From assembly GCA_946628415.1 (NCBI GenBank), contig CAMOWK010000002.1, positions 62,001 through 126,000 of the forward strand: a stretch of 64,000 nucleotides of DNA. Reading direction: 5' to 3'. Source of the stretch: an uncultured Lachnospiraceae bacterium (GTDB lineage Bacteria > Bacillota > Clostridia > Lachnospirales > Lachnospiraceae). The notes beneath the pieces were generated by a model that saw only the letters and a list, made by a program, of their open reading frames with translations, was not told the origin of the DNA and searched no databases. Below are positions 36,719 to 48,328 of the stretch, piece after piece. Position 1 is the stretch's first letter, and the number at the start of each line of letters is the position of its first letter. Made by a program: the position numbers and the translations under genes.

Positions 36719-38794
36719 ATGAAGACCAGATTTAAGGATGCATTTGAAAAGTTTAAGAGTATTATTAAGAAGGCAAATAACCTTCCTCTATGGAGATGGG
36801 TGCTGCTCTGTTTTATCATTGCAGTACTTCTGGAATTTACTCTTGAAATTCTTGGAAGACGCAGCCCTATCAGTGCGGTTCTTTTTGTTATACATTCGCC
36901 TCTTGCATTTATCTATAATATTTTCCTGGTATTCTTTACGCTTTTACTTGGCCTGCTCATTAAAAAGAGGGTATTTATGGTCGGGTTCATATCTGTTCTC
37001 TGGTTTGCTATGGGAACTATCAATTTCTTTGTCCTCGGGCACAGGATAACACCTTTTTCATTTATTGACTTTTTAATGGTTTCGGATGTTATGAGTATGA
37101 TGGATGTTTATTTTAAAACATACCAGCAGTTCCTCATATTCTTTGGAATATTTTTAGTTATTGCGCTTATTGTCTTTGCGTTTATTAAGATGCCTAAGAT
37201 AAAGGGCAGTGTTCACTATGTTACTACCATACTAATCTGCTTTGCGGCATTTGCTATTCTCTATATTCTTACGATACTTGGAATAAAGACAGATATTATC
37301 TCAGATGACTTTTCCAATCTCGGTACTGCATACAAGGATTATGGATTTGCTTACTGCTTTTCAAACAGCGTGATCGATGTCGGGATAGGGAAGCCGGATG
37401 ATTATTCAAAGGAGCACATGGACGAAGTTTATATGCAGATTGATGAGTCCGCTACTCCGGAAAACAAATACAGGAATTATAAAAATAAAAACAAAACAAG
37501 AAGAAATAAAAAACCTGATATAATTGTAATTCAGCTTGAGTCATTCATTGATATAGGAAGAGTGGATGGTGTAAAGACTGATATCGAGTCAATTCCTAAT
37601 TTTAAGAAGTATGAGTCGGCTTATCCGTCAGGATTTCTTACAGTTCCGGCTATAGGGGCAGGTACTGCAAATACGGAATTTGAGATTCTGACAGGAATGA
37701 ATTCAAAGGATTTTGGTGCCGGTGAATATCCGTATAAAACTATTCTTACCGAGATGCCTTGTGAGAGCCTTGCCCAGATACTAAGGAGGAACGGTTACGG
37801 AACTCATGCGATACATAATAACAGAGCGAAGTTTTACAGCAGAGATGAGGTATATCCTAACCTTGGATTCGATACATTTACTTCACTTGAGTATATGACA
37901 CATATCGAAAGAACAGAGACTAACTGGGCTAAGGACAGCATACTTGTAGATGAGATTATCAAGGCTCTTGATTCAACTGATCAGCAGGATTTTGTATTTA
38001 CCATATCGGTTCAGGGACACGGCAAGTATCCTAAGGAAGAACTTAAATGCGAAGAGCATGTTAAGGTTACAAGGGATGACGAGGATCCTGTTCTTACCAA
38101 TCAGTTTGGATATTTTGTTAATCAGTGCTATGAGATGGATCAGATGATAGCAGCTCTCAAGAAGAAACTGGATGAAAGAGGGGATAAATACATTCTTTTC
38201 CTTTACGGAGACCATATACCGAGTCTTGAGTTTTCAGACGGTCAGTTTAAATCCGGTGAAATCAACCAGACTGAATATGTTATTGTCAATAACATGGGAA
38301 TATCCATGAAGGATAAAGATATTTACACCTACGAATTTTCTGATATTCTTCTTTCTACCCTCGGTTTTGAAAGAGGAGTTATGCAGAAGGCTCATGACAG
38401 ATTTCTTGTAATGGAGGAAAGCGAGCCTTCGTATAAAGATGCTCAGCTGAATCTGGAATTCGATATTCTTTACGGAAATCAATTCATTTACGAAAATATT
38501 GAGCCTTATACCCGCATAGATATGAAGATGGGTATAAGTGATATAAGTATTACGAATGTTGAGCAGAATGCTGATGGAAGCATAACTGTGAAAGGTGAAT
38601 ATTTTACTGAGTTTTCCAAGGTTCTTATTGATGATGAGAGGATTGAGACTCAATATGTGGATGAGAATACGCTCTATATCGAGCCTGATAACTTTAATGA
38701 TGAGCTGATTTCCGGGGAAACAGTCCTTAGGGTGGCTCAGATAGATAAGAATAAGCATATTCTGTCTGAAACGGATGATTTCATTTATCAATGA
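36719..38794 (+). CDS. LtaS-like membrane sulfatase with C-terminal Ig-like extension, second copy
   Basis: 691 residues with about five membrane spans in the first 210 residues and an extracellular sulfatase-type domain (about 260-600). Metal-site Glu is in IIVIQLESFIDIG, the nucleophile corresponding to LtaS Thr300 is Thr316 in AGTANTEFE, and the His/Asp ligands are in SVQGHGKYP and YGDHIPS. It is distinct from the first copy in linker and catalytic context (TANTEF against TSGGEY). The last about 80 residues (from ISDISITNVEQNADG) look like a beta-strand IPT/TIG-like domain, not part of standard LtaS. Polyglycerol-phosphate synthesis is inferred. Confidence 0.85.
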   Translation: MKTRFKDAFEKFKSIIKKANNLPLWRWVLLCFIIAVLLEFTLEILGRRSPISAVLFVIHSPLAFIYNIFLVFFTLLLGLLIKKRVFMVGFISVLWFAMGTINFFVLGHRITPFSFIDFLMVSDVMSMMDVYFKTYQQFLIFFGIFLVIALIVFAFIKMPKIKGSVHYVTTILICFAAFAILYILTILGIKTDIISDDFSNLGTAYKDYGFAYCFSNSVIDVGIGKPDDYSKEHMDEVYMQIDESATPENKYRNYKNKNKTRRNKKPDIIVIQLESFIDIGRVDGVKTDIESIPNFKKYESAYPSGFLTVPAIGAGTANTEFEILTGMNSKDFGAGEYPYKTILTEMPCESLAQILRRNGYGTHAIHNNRAKFYSRDEVYPNLGFDTFTSLEYMTHIERTETNWAKDSILVDEIIKALDSTDQQDFVFTISVQGHGKYPKEELKCEEHVKVTRDDEDPVLTNQFGYFVNQCYEMDQMIAALKKKLDERGDKYILFLYGDHIPSLEFSDGQFKSGEINQTEYVIVNNMGISMKDKDIYTYEFSDILLSTLGFERGVMQKAHDRFLVMEESEPSYKDAQLNLEFDILYGNQFIYENIEPYTRIDMKMGISDISITNVEQNADGSITVKGEYFTEFSKVLIDDERIETQYVDENTLYIEPDNFNDELISGETVLRVAQIDKNKHILSETDDFIYQ

Positions 38795-38847
38795 CAAATA
38801 GTAAAAAATTTGATAAAATCCGATCGAAATTTCGGCATTTTACTATG

Positions 38848-38876
38848 TTGACACTAATCTATTAGTTTGTTACTAT
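38848..38876 (+). promoter_or_regulatory. guaB promoter
   Basis: Perfect TTGACA (38848-38853), 17-nt spacer, TACTAT (38871-38876), about 85 bp before guaB. The leader contains no recognisable purine riboswitch. Confidence 0.7.
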
Positions 38877-38918
38877 ACGTAATATTTATCAGTCACCAAA
38901 TCAGTGGCCGGATTATAA

Positions 38919-40412
<1,494 letters not shown>

Positions 40413-40427
40413 GACGATTTTATATGT

Positions 40428-40446
40428 AGGAGGGTGAGTCCCTCCT
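40428..40446 (+). other. GC-rich hairpin between guaB and typA
   Basis: AGGAGGG and CCCTCCT form a perfect 7-bp stem around TGAGT, with no T run after it. It could slow transcription or shield an RNA end; it would not work as a normal terminator. Confidence 0.5.
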
Positions 40447-40502
40447 ATATCTACGTTATAGTGTAAGATAAGATTTACTGAATTAGCAGAAAAGAGAGAA
40501 AG

Positions 40503-42332
40503 ATGAAAAGAGAAGATATAAGAAATGTAGCTATAATAGCCCATGTAGACCATGGCAAGACAACCCTCGTTGACGGACTCCTCAGACAGAGTGGTATCTT
40601 CAGAAGCAACCAGGAGGTTGTTGAGAGGGTAATGGACTCAAATGACATCGAGAGGGAAAGAGGTATTACTATTCTATCGAAGAATACTGCAGTTGATTAT
40701 AACGGTGTTAAGATCAATATTATTGACACACCCGGACATGCTGACTTCGGTGGAGAGGTTGAACGTGTACTTAAGATGGTGAACGGAGTAATACTTGTTG
40801 TCGATGCATTTGAAGGTGCGATGCCACAGACAAGATTCGTATTACAGAAGGCGCTTTCCCTTAATCTTTCCGTAATTGTATGTATCAATAAAATTGACAG
40901 ACCGGATGCCAGAGTAGCAGAGGTCGAGGATGAAGTGCTTGAGCTCCTTATGGATCTTGATGCAACCGATGAACAGCTTGACTGTCCATTTGTATATGCA
41001 TCTGCAAAAGAAGGAGTTGCATCATATAAGGCAGATGAGCCCGGTACAGATATGAAACCGCTCTTTGAAACTATCGTAAATCATATTCCTGCACCTGAAG
41101 GAGATCCTGATGCAGGACTTCAGATGCTTATAAGCACCATCGATTATAATGAATATACGGGACGTATAGGTGTAGGTAAGGTTGACAACGGAACTATAAG
41201 AGTGAATCAGGAAGCTGTACTTGTTAACCACCATGAGCCTGATTACCTTAAGAGGGTTAAGATCGGTAAACTTTATGAATATCAGGGACTTAACCGTTAT
41301 GAGGTTGAGGAAGCAACAGTTGGTTCCATAGTTGCTCTTTCAGGTATGGAGGAGATAAAGATCGGAGATACGATATGTTCTCCTGAAAGTCCTGAGTCGA
41401 TTCCGTTCCAGAAGATCACAGATCCTACGATCTCTATGGATTTCATGGTAAATGATTCGCCTCTTGCCGGTAAAGAAGGAAAGTTCGTTACTTCAAGACA
41501 TTTAAGAGACAGGCTTTTCCGTGAGCTTAATACAGATGTAGGACTCAGAGTAGAAGAAACAGATTCAATGGACTGCTTCAAGGTTTCCGGAAGAGGAGAG
41601 CTTCATCTGTCTGTTCTTATCGAGAATATGAGACGTGAAGGATATGAATTTGCAGTCAGTAAGGCTGAAGTTATATATAAGACAAACGATCTGGGTAAAA
41701 AGGAAGAGCCGTTTGAAATCGCAACAATTGACGTGCCTGATGAGTATTCCGGAACTATCATTAATATGCTTGCAATGCGTAAGGGTGAAATGACAGGCAT
41801 GGCGACAGCGGGAACCGGAATGACAAGACTTGAGTTCAGAATTCCTTCAAGAGGACTAATAGGCTTCCGTGGTCCATTCCTCACAGCTACAAAGGGAAAT
41901 GGCGTAATCAATACATTATTCGATGGATATGATGCATATAAGGGCGATATGTCATACAGACAGAACGGCTCATTAATCGCATTTGAGGATGGTACATCAA
42001 TCACATACGGACTTTTCAATGCACAGGAGAGAGGGACGCTCTTTATAGGACCGGGCGTTCAGGTTTATGCCGGTATGGTTGTTGGTGAGACCGGTCGTGC
42101 CGAGGATATTGAAGTAAATGTCTGCAAGACAAAACACCTTTCAAATACACGTGCATCAGGTTCGGATGACGCGCTTAAACTTACACCTCCGAGAATTCTT
42201 TCTCTGGAACAGGCACTGGACTTTATTGATACGGATGAGCTCCTTGAGATCACACCAAAGAATCTGAGAATTAGGAAGAAAATTCTTGATTCCAGAATGA
42301 GAATGAGGGCGTCGCGTAACGGAAATGCTTAA
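40503..42332 (+). CDS. typA: Ribosome-associated GTPase TypA/BipA
   Basis: 609-residue translational GTPase. G1 is AHVDHGKTTLVDGLL, the switch I region RERGITILSKNTA, G3 DTPGHADFGGEV and G4 NKIDRPDAR; the domain III-V region and the BipA-specific C-terminal domain (SLEQALDFIDTDELLEITP, then KKILDSRMR) follow. BipA binds the 70S ribosome and supports ribosome assembly and growth under stress, notably cold. Length is standard. It stands 90 bp after guaB. Confidence 0.97.
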   Translation: MKREDIRNVAIIAHVDHGKTTLVDGLLRQSGIFRSNQEVVERVMDSNDIERERGITILSKNTAVDYNGVKINIIDTPGHADFGGEVERVLKMVNGVILVVDAFEGAMPQTRFVLQKALSLNLSVIVCINKIDRPDARVAEVEDEVLELLMDLDATDEQLDCPFVYASAKEGVASYKADEPGTDMKPLFETIVNHIPAPEGDPDAGLQMLISTIDYNEYTGRIGVGKVDNGTIRVNQEAVLVNHHEPDYLKRVKIGKLYEYQGLNRYEVEEATVGSIVALSGMEEIKIGDTICSPESPESIPFQKITDPTISMDFMVNDSPLAGKEGKFVTSRHLRDRLFRELNTDVGLRVEETDSMDCFKVSGRGELHLSVLIENMRREGYEFAVSKAEVIYKTNDLGKKEEPFEIATIDVPDEYSGTIINMLAMRKGEMTGMATAGTGMTRLEFRIPSRGLIGFRGPFLTATKGNGVINTLFDGYDAYKGDMSYRQNGSLIAFEDGTSITYGLFNAQERGTLFIGPGVQVYAGMVVGETGRAEDIEVNVCKTKHLSNTRASGSDDALKLTPPRILSLEQALDFIDTDELLEITPKNLRIRKKILDSRMRMRASRNGNA

Positions 42333-42422
42333 ATACTTAAATGCATAAATACTTAAATGCCTGATATGTAATTGCTTATTGGCTTAAAAACGGTTTTGAT
42401 GTAGAATTATCTGGAATGTTAA

Positions 42423-43532
<1,110 letters not shown>

Positions 43533-43537
43533 CAAAC

Positions 43538-43570
43538 AAAAAAACATGTGCCGTGCGGTACATGTTTTTT
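43538..43570. terminator. Bidirectional terminator between trpS and the FHA gene
   Basis: AAAAAACATGT and ACATGTTTTTT arms with an inner CC/GG pair form a symmetrical A/T-flanked hairpin. It can end transcripts arriving from either side, as expected between convergent genes. Confidence 0.8.
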
Positions 43571-43597
43571 GTATAAGACCGGATTTTGACGGTATGA

Positions 43598-44512
43598 TTA
43601 TCTTACCCAGTACTTAAATTCTTCATCACCGAATCTGATGTAATCATTATTTGAAAGCATGATTTCAAATTCAGGCTGAAGAAGTTTTCCGTTGATGAAT
43701 GTATGGTTGGTTGAATTGTTATCCCTGATATAGCATTCACCGTTACTGATACGGAAGGTAGCGTGTCTTCTGCTGACTTTTCTGTTGTCGGTTATCTGAT
43801 AATCGCAGTCATGTGACTTGCCGACAACAAATTCATTCCTGATGATAGGAATAAGCTCGTTTGTTTTAATCCTGACAAGGTATGGTATAGGATTCTCATA
43901 ATTTGATGAGGTTGCAAGAACTGTGGTTCCTGACTCTGAAGAATCCTTTTCATCTGCATACATTTCAGCTGCTTCAAGTGAAAGAATAAAGTTGTAAAAG
44001 TCTCTCAGATTGAACATGAGTTTGCTGTCAAGATACTGAAGAATAGTATCAACCATATCAACACATGACATGTCAGCAAAACGAACCTTCATAATAATAT
44101 CCTGAATGAACTTTGTGAGATTAACATCAGGAAAGTTCTTTTCAACAGGCATATAAAGAAGTTGAACATCCATTGTGGAAAGTTCAATATACATATACTT
44201 AAAATCAAGGAAAAGCTTATTAAGAGGCATACTGTTCTCTTCGAAATACATAAGCTGATTAAGAATGTTAGAAAGTATTGATAAGAATTCACCCCTGTAT
44301 AACTGCTTCGTAAGGAATGGTTCAAGAGGAAGAGTGGCAGGAACAATGTACTGAAGTGCACGCATGCCATTTAATTCAACTTCACTGACCTTCGTTCTGT
44401 TACCAACGAATTCATAGTTGAACATATCACGTTCTCTGTCATTAATGACTATCCCGTCTTCCAGTTTGAAGTTTAAAGTGAATTCATCATAGCTTGAAGA
44501 ATTATTGTCCAT
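43598..44512 (-). CDS. DUF6382-like and FHA domain protein
   Basis: 304 residues from the ATG at 44512, placed after GTGGGG; TTG codons upstream at 44530 are less likely. The N-terminal about 200 residues resemble DUF6382 (LQYIVPATLPLEPFL, FLDFKYMYIEL, LLYMPVE). The C-terminal FHA domain (about 220-300) has FVVGKSHDCDYQI, KVSRRHATF and NSTNHTFINGK, the phosphothreonine-binding residues. FHA proteins read Ser/Thr-kinase phosphorylation, but no kinase gene is adjacent. It is the only core-region gene on the minus strand. No membrane span is seen. Confidence 0.8.
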   Translation of the reverse strand: MDNNSSSYDEFTLNFKLEDGIVINDRERDMFNYEFVGNRTKVSEVELNGMRALQYIVPATLPLEPFLTKQLYRGEFLSILSNILNQLMYFEENSMPLNKLFLDFKYMYIELSTMDVQLLYMPVEKNFPDVNLTKFIQDIIMKVRFADMSCVDMVDTILQYLDSKLMFNLRDFYNFILSLEAAEMYADEKDSSESGTTVLATSSNYENPIPYLVRIKTNELIPIIRNEFVVGKSHDCDYQITDNRKVSRRHATFRISNGECYIRDNNSTNHTFINGKLLQPEFEIMLSNNDYIRFGDEEFKYWVR

Positions 44513-44643
44513 TTCTGTACCCCACAACAAAAACTTTATCTAGAATATTTTAACATCTGCAATATACTTTTTCAATGATAATTATGCTTAGTTTAGACTA
44601 AAGACAGATTGAATACAAGAAATCTATGTGGTATATTCTGCCT

Positions 44644-45018
44644 ATGGATAAAAATATACTAAAGAGAAAACTGAAAAACGGTCTTATATTTTTGATAATA
44701 GGTTTTTTATACCTTGTCTGGATAAAACTTACAGGACTTGCAGTCCCATGTGTGACCAGAAGAGTGACAGGTTATAAATGTCCCGGCTGCGGTGCTACAA
44801 CACTTGTCGTTGCCATTGCCGGATTTGATTTTAAAGAAGCATTTCTTGCAAACAGATTTCTGCTTGTTACACTTCCTTTTTTGATTTTTGAACTGGTTTT
44901 TGTAAACATGAGAGAAGTGTACGGAAAGGATAATCCCAAGTGGAATAAAATTCTTCTTATCATTTATATTGTTTTTTTTGTGATATTCGGATTTGTAAGA
45001 AATATTATGGGAATGTAG
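44644..45018 (+). CDS. DUF2752 membrane protein
   Basis: About 124 residues with hydrophobic spans near the N-terminus, in the middle and near the C-terminus. The family mark CPGCGATT follows VTGYK, as in DUF2752 proteins of unknown function. The start is uncertain: ATG at 44626 and 44644 are in frame and neither has a ribosome site. A TTGAAT/TATATT promoter-like pair (44609-44637) overlaps the first codon, so if it is real the message would begin at about 44644 with almost no leader. Confidence 0.75.
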   Translation: MDKNILKRKLKNGLIFLIIGFLYLVWIKLTGLAVPCVTRRVTGYKCPGCGATTLVVAIAGFDFKEAFLANRFLLVTLPFLIFELVFVNMREVYGKDNPKWNKILLIIYIVFFVIFGFVRNIMGM

Positions 45019-45087
45019 CCGGTTATTATTGGTTATGGCATAATCTATGTTTAAAACAACTGTTTATATTTTAGGAAGGGCGGCAGC

Positions 45088-45519
45088 ATGATATACACAG
45101 AATTAACCAGAAAGGCAATAAACGTTGCATTTAAAGCACATGAAGGGCAATTTGATAAATCAGGAATTCCTTATGTGACACATCCGCTCCATGTAGCCGA
45201 GGCAATGGATGATGAGGACAGTACAGTTGCGGCGCTTCTCCATGATGTGATAGAAGATACTGATTATGGCATAGAAGATCTGAGGAAAGAGGGCTTCACA
45301 GAAAAACAGCTGGATGCAGTCCTTCTTCTTACTCATGATAAAAATGTTCCTTATATGAAATATATAGAAGAGCTTTCACATAATGAAATTGCAAGGAAGG
45401 TAAAACTTAGTGACCTTCTTCATAATATGGATAAAAGCAGACTCTCTGACCGGACTGAAAAAGATAATGAGAGATATGCAAAATATGAAAAGGCTTATGA
45501 ATTTCTTAGCGGTCTGTAA
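45088..45519 (+). CDS. Small HD-domain protein, SpoT/MESH1-like (p)ppGpp hydrolase type
   Basis: 143 residues made up of a single HD domain. The pattern matches the RelA/SpoT hydrolase fold: AHEGQFDKSGIPYVTHPLHVA (His32), LLHDVIEDTD (His52-Asp53, Glu56-Asp57) and VKLSDLLHNM (Asp109). No synthetase, TGS or ACT domain is present, which is the layout of small alarmone hydrolases. Hydrolysis of (p)ppGpp is inferred from family resemblance. It is a single gene with a GGAAGGG ribosome site. Confidence 0.8.
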   Translation: MIYTELTRKAINVAFKAHEGQFDKSGIPYVTHPLHVAEAMDDEDSTVAALLHDVIEDTDYGIEDLRKEGFTEKQLDAVLLLTHDKNVPYMKYIEELSHNEIARKVKLSDLLHNMDKSRLSDRTEKDNERYAKYEKAYEFLSGL

Positions 45520-45585
45520 GAAATATAAGTTTTTATCATGATACTATTATAGATTTTTTGATGATGCAAAAAAATTAAAAATAAC

Positions 45586-45633
45586 TTGACTTTGTATGAA
45601 CATATGAATATAATTACATATGAACAGATGAAA
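45586..45633 (+). promoter_or_regulatory. Promoter/operator of the metal-efflux cassette
   Basis: TTGACT (45586-45591), 17-nt spacer and perfect TATAAT (45609-45614). The spacer and the following bases hold three ATGAA(C/T)A-type repeats (in TATGAACATATGAATATA and ACATATGAACA). ArsR/SmtB regulators bind AT-rich TGAA-containing sites across the -10 region, so autoregulation by the downstream ArsR gene is likely. Confidence 0.6.
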
Positions 45634-45653
45634 AATATTAAAGGGGTGGCGAT

Positions 45654-46022
45654 ATGGTAGCAAGTAAAGAAAATGAAAGAGACGAGGGATTCCTTGTAAT
45701 TCATGAAGATATCGTAAAAGAAGTAAGAGAAAATATGCCTTCAGAAGAAAGGCTTTATGATCTTGCCGATCTTTTTAGGATATTTGCTGATTCTTCGAGG
45801 ATTAAGATTCTTTATACACTTATAGATAAAGAACTGTGTGTAAATGATATAGCCCAGCTTTTATCAGCCAGCCAGTCATCTGTCAGTCATCAGCTCAGGA
45901 TACTGAAAAATGCAAAGCTTGTTAAGCATAGACGTGAAGGTAAGGTTATATTTTACTCGCTTGACGATGAGCATGTTCAGTTGATCCTCAGCCTTGGTAT
46001 GGAACATATAGAAGAGATGTAA
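45654..46022 (+). CDS. ArsR/SmtB-family metal-sensing repressor
   Basis: 122 residues with a winged helix (LADLFRIFADSSRIKILYTL, then SASQSSVSHQLRILKNAKLVKHRREGK). The C-terminal helix carries Asp105, His107, His118 and Glu121, the D-x-H-x10-H-x2-(H/E) spacing of the alpha5 zinc/cobalt site in CzrA/SmtB. The alpha3 Cys pair of CadC is incomplete (ELCVND). It therefore most likely senses Zn or Co and releases the promoter when metal is high. First gene of a three-gene efflux operon. Confidence 0.9.
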   Translation: MVASKENERDEGFLVIHEDIVKEVRENMPSEERLYDLADLFRIFADSSRIKILYTLIDKELCVNDIAQLLSASQSSVSHQLRILKNAKLVKHRREGKVIFYSLDDEHVQLILSLGMEHIEEM

Positions 46023-46037
46023 ACGGAGGATTTATTA

Positions 46038-46259
46038 ATGAAAAAGACATATAAGGTAGATGTTGATTGTGCCGCATGTGCAGAAAAGATGCAGGAAGCT
46101 ATTAAGAATACAGCAGGAGTTAAGGATGCGACTCTGAGTTTCATGACTCTTAAATGTAAGGTTGAGTTTGATGACGATGTTTCTGATATAGATGCAGTTA
46201 TGCAGGAAGCAAGGAAAAACTGTAAGAAGATAGAAGATGATATGGAGATTTATCTCTAA
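46038..46259 (+). CDS. Free-standing heavy-metal-associated (HMA) domain protein
   Basis: 73 residues forming one ferredoxin-like HMA domain with metal-binding CxxC in VDCAACAEKM (residues 11-14 region). The DCxxC context is that of Zn/Cd ATPase N-terminal domains. The gene lies between the ArsR regulator (15 bp) and a P1B ATPase that lacks its own HMA domain (18 bp), so it looks like the ATPase's metal-delivery domain encoded separately. Confidence 0.9.
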   Translation: MKKTYKVDVDCAACAEKMQEAIKNTAGVKDATLSFMTLKCKVEFDDDVSDIDAVMQEARKNCKKIEDDMEIYL

Positions 46260-46277
46260 AGGAAAGAAGAAATAATT

Positions 46278-48218
46278 ATGCAGCTTACTTCAAAACAAAA
46301 GAATACTCTTATCAGAATTATCATTTCATTTGTTTTAGTTGTGGCACTTGGGATAGCGTTTCATTTTCTGGATGAAACGCCTTTCTATGTACAGCTGATT
46401 TCATTTCTGGTTCCTTACTTTCTGGTTGGATATGATATTCTGAAAAAGGCATTACATGGTATTAAGAACAGACAGCCATTTGATGAATGTTTTCTTATGG
46501 TTGTCGCAACAATCGGTGCTATAGTCATAGGCGATTACAGAGAAGGCGTTGCTGTAATGCTTTTTTATCAGATAGGAGAACTTTTCCAGAGCATTGCAGT
46601 AGGAAAAAGCAGAAGGAATATATCAGAACTTATGGATATAAGACCTGATACCGCAAATCTGCTGCATGAGGACGGAAGCATTACAGAGGAAGATCCTGAT
46701 GATATAGAAGTAGGAAGTATCATTGTGGTTAACCCGGGTGAAAAGGTTGCTATAGACGGAATAGTTGTATCCGGAAGTACTACATTAAATACAAGCGCTC
46801 TTACGGGTGAATCCCTTCCAAGGAATGTTAAAACAGGTGAAGAAGTTATAAGCGGATGCGTAAGTATATCCGGTCAGATAAGAGTAAAAACAACGAAGGA
46901 ATTCGGTGAGTCAACAGTTTCAAAGATCTTAGATCTGGTTGAGAATTCCAGCATGAAAAAAGCAAAAGCAGAGAATTTCATCTCGAAATTTGCAAGGTAT
47001 TATACTCCGATAGTATGTTACAGTGCACTTGCGCTTGCAATCCTTCCGCCTCTGGTAAGACTTATAATGGGGATATCTCCGGAATGGGGAGACTTCTTTA
47101 TAAGGGCATGCACATTTCTTGTAATTAGCTGCCCCTGCGCGGTAGTTGTATCGGTACCACTCAGCTTTTTCGGCGGAATAGGCTGTGCCTCTTCTAAAGG
47201 AATACTCGTAAAAGGAGCCAATTATCTTGAGGCACTTTCCGATACCGGATATATAGTTTTTGATAAGACGGGAACTCTTACAAAGGGCGTGTTCGAGGTT
47301 ACATCCGTATATCCTGCCGACGGGGTTTCAAAAGAGGAGCTTATATCATTTGCCGCTACAGCTGAACATGGGTCAAGTCATCCTATTGCCGTTAGTATAA
47401 TGAAGGAATATGGCAGAATCGCTGAGACCGGATTTAAGAAGCTTGTGAATGAAGGTATAGACACTATTTCAGATGTCAAAAATATTCCGGGCTACGGTGT
47501 TTCGGTTAAGATGGGAAATGAAACGATATTGGCAGGTAATAAAAAGCTTATTGATAAAGAAGGAATAGTCATTACCCAAAGTGCTGAAGATGAAAAAAGA
47601 AGAGAGCACCGTGAAATCGGTACAGAAGTGTATGTGGCTGTAAACGGTATTTATAAGGGACTTATTATCATTTCTGATGTAATAAAACCGGAATCGAAGG
47701 ATGCGATGCTTGGTCTTCGCAGCCAGGGAATTAAAACGGTGATGCTGACCGGAGACGGTGAAAAAGTTGCATCTGTAGTTGCAAAAGAAATTGGAATATC
47801 AAGCTATAAGGCAGAACTGCTTCCGGGTGATAAGGTTAATGAGGTCGAACGCCTTATTGAATCAAAGAAGGAAAAAGAAAAACTTGCATTTGTAGGTGAC
47901 GGAATTAATGATGCACCGGTTCTTTCAAGATCTGATATTGGTATCGCAATGGGCGCTATGGGCTCTGATGCAGCGATTGAGGCGGCGGATATAGTTCTTA
48001 TGGATGATGATCCGAGAAAGATATCTCTTGCAATGAAGATTTCAAGAAAAACGCTTAAGATAGTTCATGAAAACATTATATTTGCAATCGGTATTAAAGT
48101 AATATGCCTTATACTGGGTACATTCGGTATTGCCAATATGTGGATGGCAATATTTGCGGATGTCGGGGTTATGGTCATTGCGGTTCTGAATGCAACAAGA
48201 GCTCTTAGAATTAAGTGA
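46278..48218 (+). CDS. P1B-type heavy-metal transporting ATPase (Zn/Cd/Co class)
   Basis: 646 residues. Phosphorylation Asp329 is in FDKTGTLTKG, the translocation motif is Cys285-Pro286-Cys287, the TGES loop is LTGESLP, and the hinge is GDGINDAP. The last span reads FADVGVMVIAVLNA, with the Asp typical of Zn/Cd exporters (ZntA/CadA group). It starts directly with the first membrane spans and has no fused HMA domain. Regulator, chaperone-like domain and pump form one operon ending in a terminator. Confidence 0.93.
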   Translation: MQLTSKQKNTLIRIIISFVLVVALGIAFHFLDETPFYVQLISFLVPYFLVGYDILKKALHGIKNRQPFDECFLMVVATIGAIVIGDYREGVAVMLFYQIGELFQSIAVGKSRRNISELMDIRPDTANLLHEDGSITEEDPDDIEVGSIIVVNPGEKVAIDGIVVSGSTTLNTSALTGESLPRNVKTGEEVISGCVSISGQIRVKTTKEFGESTVSKILDLVENSSMKKAKAENFISKFARYYTPIVCYSALALAILPPLVRLIMGISPEWGDFFIRACTFLVISCPCAVVVSVPLSFFGGIGCASSKGILVKGANYLEALSDTGYIVFDKTGTLTKGVFEVTSVYPADGVSKEELISFAATAEHGSSHPIAVSIMKEYGRIAETGFKKLVNEGIDTISDVKNIPGYGVSVKMGNETILAGNKKLIDKEGIVITQSAEDEKRREHREIGTEVYVAVNGIYKGLIIISDVIKPESKDAMLGLRSQGIKTVMLTGDGEKVASVVAKEIGISSYKAELLPGDKVNEVERLIESKKEKEKLAFVGDGINDAPVLSRSDIGIAMGAMGSDAAIEAADIVLMDDDPRKISLAMKISRKTLKIVHENIIFAIGIKVICLILGTFGIANMWMAIFADVGVMVIAVLNATRALRIK

Positions 48219-48229
48219 GTGATAAATGG

Positions 48230-48263
48230 TGGACTCCATATAGTATATGGAGTCCATTTTATT
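48230..48263 (+). terminator. Terminator of the metal-efflux operon
   Basis: TGGACTCCATA and its perfect complement (11 bp) flank loop TAGTA, followed by TTTTATT. Confidence 0.8.
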
Positions 48264-48328
48264 GGTGCATTTTACGACTGTTTTTGTTAGAATTTAAGAT
48301 ACATAATTGATTACAGGAGGTTACATTT

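Noticed and set aside
38234..38797. 187-codon minus-strand frame under the second LtaS-like gene
   Set aside because: Antisense to clearly coding sequence with conserved sulfatase motifs; no family resemblance of its own.
44611..44645. Start of the DUF2752 gene at the 44626 ATG
   Set aside because: That ATG falls inside the spacer of the only plausible promoter, so it would not be in the message if that promoter is used; kept only as an alternative.
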